In this document: positions 52,301 through 64,000 of the stretch, piece by piece
Layout of the letters: each line of letters opens with the position of its first letter
Position numbering within the stretch: position 1 is the first letter of the stretch
Source: Tubulanus polymorphus
Taxonomy: Eukaryota > Nemertea > Palaeonemertea > Tubulaniformes > Tubulanidae
Length of the DNA: 64,000 bases
NCBI RefSeq assembly: GCF_964204645.1
Contig: NC_134029.1
Location: forward strand, 17,378,450-17,442,449
Reading direction: 5' to 3'
The notes under the pieces: generated by a model
What the model was told of the DNA's origin: nothing
Database searches by the model: none
Seen by the model: only the letters and a program-made list of their open reading frames with translations
Program-made: the position numbers and the translations under genes

Positions 52301-53468
52301 GAAGGTGAGAGGCTATTTTTCACATATATTTAGGTAGAGTGAGATTATTTGGTAATAGGTGAATGTGGGGTGTTAATAAGTACCTGGTATGGTATTACAT
52401 GTACATGCATAATTAACTTTGTACATCCAACCAATTTGTCCAGTTAGAATTATGTAGATATAATATGCATGTATACAGTAACAATGCAATAGCATACTCA
52501 GATATACCAGTATATCATAATTTTCACCGTTCATTTCGATGTGCTAAAAATTCTGACTTAAAATAAATCCAACATTTTCAGGGTAACACCAATGTTGGAA
52601 AAAAAAACATTGAAAATTCGCATTAACATTTTCATTAATGCTTTTAACTACCAAAAGAACTCAAAATTAACAACAGCTTAAATATAGTTAGGTAGGTCCT
52701 CCTGCATGATGATAGCTGAAGATAATGAGTAAACCATAGAACTATAAGCAAATGGGAAAGCCTCAAAAATTTGCTAGGCAATGCTAGTAATCTTGTGATT
52801 CGTTCAGCACCTCACTCTTAGTGATGAACGATGGATATTCTAGACTAAATTTGCCAGTCTCAATTCTTAATTAGCGTTTTTCATTTGTAAGTCTTGAAAT
52901 CTTGAAAAACGCTATCCTCAATGCTCGCGGAGAAAATATTACCAAGAATCTATTGGTTATCCCAGACAGCGAGGGCCCTGGTTAATTTCAAAGATCGCAA
53001 AGGCAAATGTATGGTGACATCACAGAGTCAGCGTTGAGTAAACCAATGCAATAATACTGACTCTCCTTGGGTGAATCTAGGGGGCAGTTCTACCTCTTAC
53101 CTGCTTGGTTCATTTTTATCTCCTCTAATTGCTCTTTATTCTTAGTAGGCCCCTGCCATTTAGATCGCCCTACTTCCTACAATGATTGTCATGGTGGTAA
53201 AATTTTACCCCAGAAATCTATCATTAGAAGGCTCAATAACAAGATAATAAATCCTAACTACAGTATGTTTCTTATGGTTGTTTAAGTTGTCAAACCTTCA
53301 ATTACTCAAAAACTAGATAATCAGGTACCATTATGCTATGCATAGCAAATTATAATGAGTACGAACATCAAGGTACACCTATCACACTACAATCTAATAA
53401 ATGGGATTCTGGTAAACCTGAGGGTTGCTCCGATTTTTGTAATGCAGTCTTAGCTAAGTCGGATTATA

Positions 53469-53674
53469 GCTACATCTACACTAGCTCATTGAACCCGGGT
53501 TTCAATGGACGCAGGTTCAACGAAAACCCGCATTCGCAACGAGTAGCGTCTACACTTAACTCAAGAGTCTTTTTCAAGAAGGGTTTCTAAAATCCGGGTT
53601 TTGCGGAAAACTCTGCATTGAATCTGCGTTTTCGAGCGTAGTGTAGACGTATAAGATGCAAGTGTAGACGTAGC
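53469..53674. mobile_element. MITE, TIR GCTACATCTACACTAGC, copy 2, TSD TTATA
   Basis: 206 bp, left GCTACATCTACACTAGC, right GCAAGTGTAGACGTAGC, flanked by TTATA at 53464-53468 and 53675-53679. Relative of 43735-44067. Confidence 0.7.
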
Positions 53675-54020
53675 TTATATGAAGAAAAGCAGACAAACAT
53701 TGCTAGCATTTTCAAAGGAACGATATACATTGTACCAGTGTATATACAAGCAGCGGAGGAACAGCGGAATATGTGTGGAAAACAGCAGTACAATACTTAC
53801 AGACATGCTTACATGTATCAATCTACTCACATCAAACTGTTTCAGAGTTAATAATTCTATTCCTGAGGTTTAAGAGACACTCGCTCATCATAAAGTAGAC
53901 TTCGTGATACTAATTCAACAGACAGCAAAAACATTTACATGTATACACCAGTAACTAAAAATATTCAGTTTATCTAAGAACCAGTGACAGAATTCCCTTA
54001 TTTGGTCCTATCAAACTCCT

Positions 54021-54132
54021 GGAGCCAGTTTCGCAGGGCAAAATCATGATGTCGCCGACGACAACCTTTTTGGGATTCTCTTGGAATGCATTCATTTCAG
54101 TTTAATCCTGATTAACTCCGTGAAACTGGGAC
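54021..54132. mobile_element. Small foldback element, CCAGTTTC ends
   Basis: GGAGCCAGTTTCGCAGG and CCGTGAAACTGGGACC are inverted about 110 bp apart. Weakly related to 46986-47088. Confidence 0.45.
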
Positions 54133-54632
54133 CTGGAATGAAATGAAGTTAAAATTGGGATCATTGCAGCCAAGCCTATCACAGTAGTACTAGCTGCTAG
54201 ACATACGTATATTGAAAATCTGAACGTATTGCTTGCAGTAAAAGCCGAACAGTGAAAAACATAATATCATTCATTACCGAACAAAAGCCTCACATAATTT
54301 ACATAAACTTAAAACTTCCTGCTTTTAACAGTTTTGATTATTTGTATTTGATCCAGCAAAAAGCCCAGCGAAAACAGCGTCAGAAAAACTTAAATGTCTT
54401 TTCAAATGCAAATCAAACACTGCTTGTCGTGCACTTCAGAATACAGCAGAAACTTGTTACAGCCAAATTAAGGGGATATCACATCAAAATTTGAGTTCGT
54501 TATGACCAATAAAAACACAACGTCGAAGTTTGCAAAAGCCTTGAAAACATTGGGCAACATTTTTTGTGTCGCTTTTCGCAATATCGGACATTCGTTCGTT
54601 AACTTCTACGCTCTAATTTGTGACGACTCGCA

Positions 54633-63343
<8,711 letters not shown>

Positions 63344-64000
63344 CTGGAACGAAATATACATATCACTGCCCACCATCACACTCTTTTTTGACACTGTTAA
63401 AACTGTTTCAATAATGTTTATATACATTGATACCTAGTATGCGTTATAAGAGGTACTTTGTGAGTCAATGTGCACTACGTCATCAATATTGGTTTTGAAA
63501 TATCAATTAGAACAGTGAATTTTGGCGTCCATTTTGTAATTACATATAAACATATTTCATGAGTCTTATTATTATCCACTCAATCAACTTTTGTGTAGTT
63601 TTGATAATGTATTTTAAGTGGATGTGCCCTCTACATCATCAATATTGGGGCCAGCCTGGTTCTAATCAATTCAATTCATTTGTTGAAATGGTCAAATTCA
63701 AAATAACTTAATTGATCCTTGATATCATATCATATTGTTCATTGTCGATAATATCAGGCAATGGGTGTATTTTTCTTCAAGGCGTCAATTAACCTAGTTT
63801 ACTTAGTTTTCTTATTTACTATCAATTGTATTATACATAATTGGTTTTTTCACATGGTTAAAGCCAACCAATCAAAATTGATTGATCAGTGATGTATGAG
63901 GAAATAATTTTCATCATATATCATTGATAACGGAGATCATTTGAAAAATAACATTGTGATTGTAATTGCCAGCCGGCATATAAAGTTCAAATTTACAACT
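63344..64000. other. CAPN15 intron at the right edge
   Basis: AT-rich sequence upstream (minus strand) of the first CAPN15 exon in the window. Two loose copies of a TGTGCMCTMYRTCATCAATATTGG segment occur at 63468 and 63623. Nothing coding seen. Confidence 0.4.

Larger units (their letters stand above)
44636..54632. other. Intergenic region between convergent KLHL8 and CAPN15
   Basis: About 10 kb with no confirmed gene. It contains 3' UTRs at both ends and the repeats listed separately. 44700-46980 and 49400-53460 show AT-rich unique-looking sequence in which I see nothing coding; open frames such as the 165-codon one at 50793 lack splice signals and family motifs. Confidence 0.4.

Overview
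The window reads as nuclear DNA of a non-vertebrate bilaterian animal, most likely a marine invertebrate. Lophotrochozoan is my best guess; the phylum is not proven. Genes have many small exons with GT-AG introns, the background is moderately AT-rich, and introns and spacers are full of small inverted-repeat transposons. Protein identities rest on remembered family similarity and reading-frame continuity across splice sites, not on a search.

Layout. About 1-1449 holds repeats and one foldback element. 1450-7259 (+) is the 3' part of a DEG/ENaC (ASIC-like) sodium channel gene, eight exons, with its start outside the window. 8872-9909 (-) is an intronless class A GPCR resembling the orphan GPR21/GPR52 group. 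10610-16688 is a 6.1-kb AT-rich transposable element made of two near-identical inverted arms of about 2.94 kb around a spacer of about 184 bp. It has AG...CT termini and a perfect 6-bp target duplication (TTCAAC); each arm carries three small ORFs and a 24-bp satellite. A 547-bp relative (20971-21517, target duplication CTTATC) sits inside a dead GPCR gene (19984-21703), which was also hit by a second foldback family. The termini and target-site size point to a non-autonomous Polinton/Maverick lineage.

23246-44635 (+) is a Kelch-like gene with BTB, BACK and Kelch domains, a clear KLHL8 homologue (CUL3 substrate adaptor). It has two candidate last exons about 13 kb apart, with a complete but broken Ty3/Gypsy retrotransposon (34775-42382, minus strand) between them. 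44636-54632 is intergenic repeats plus one orphan cysteine-rich exon-like ORF. 54633 to beyond the right edge (-) is the 3' end of a calpain-15/small optic lobes (CAPN15) gene, five exons, convergent with KLHL8. Its large intron contains nested transposons.

The most notable item is the giant palindromic element with its mini relative. The near-identical arms look like a Polinton-type genome whose core genes were lost and whose long terminal repeats, genes included, were kept or duplicated head to head. No rRNA gene, intact tRNA gene or CRISPR array was seen.
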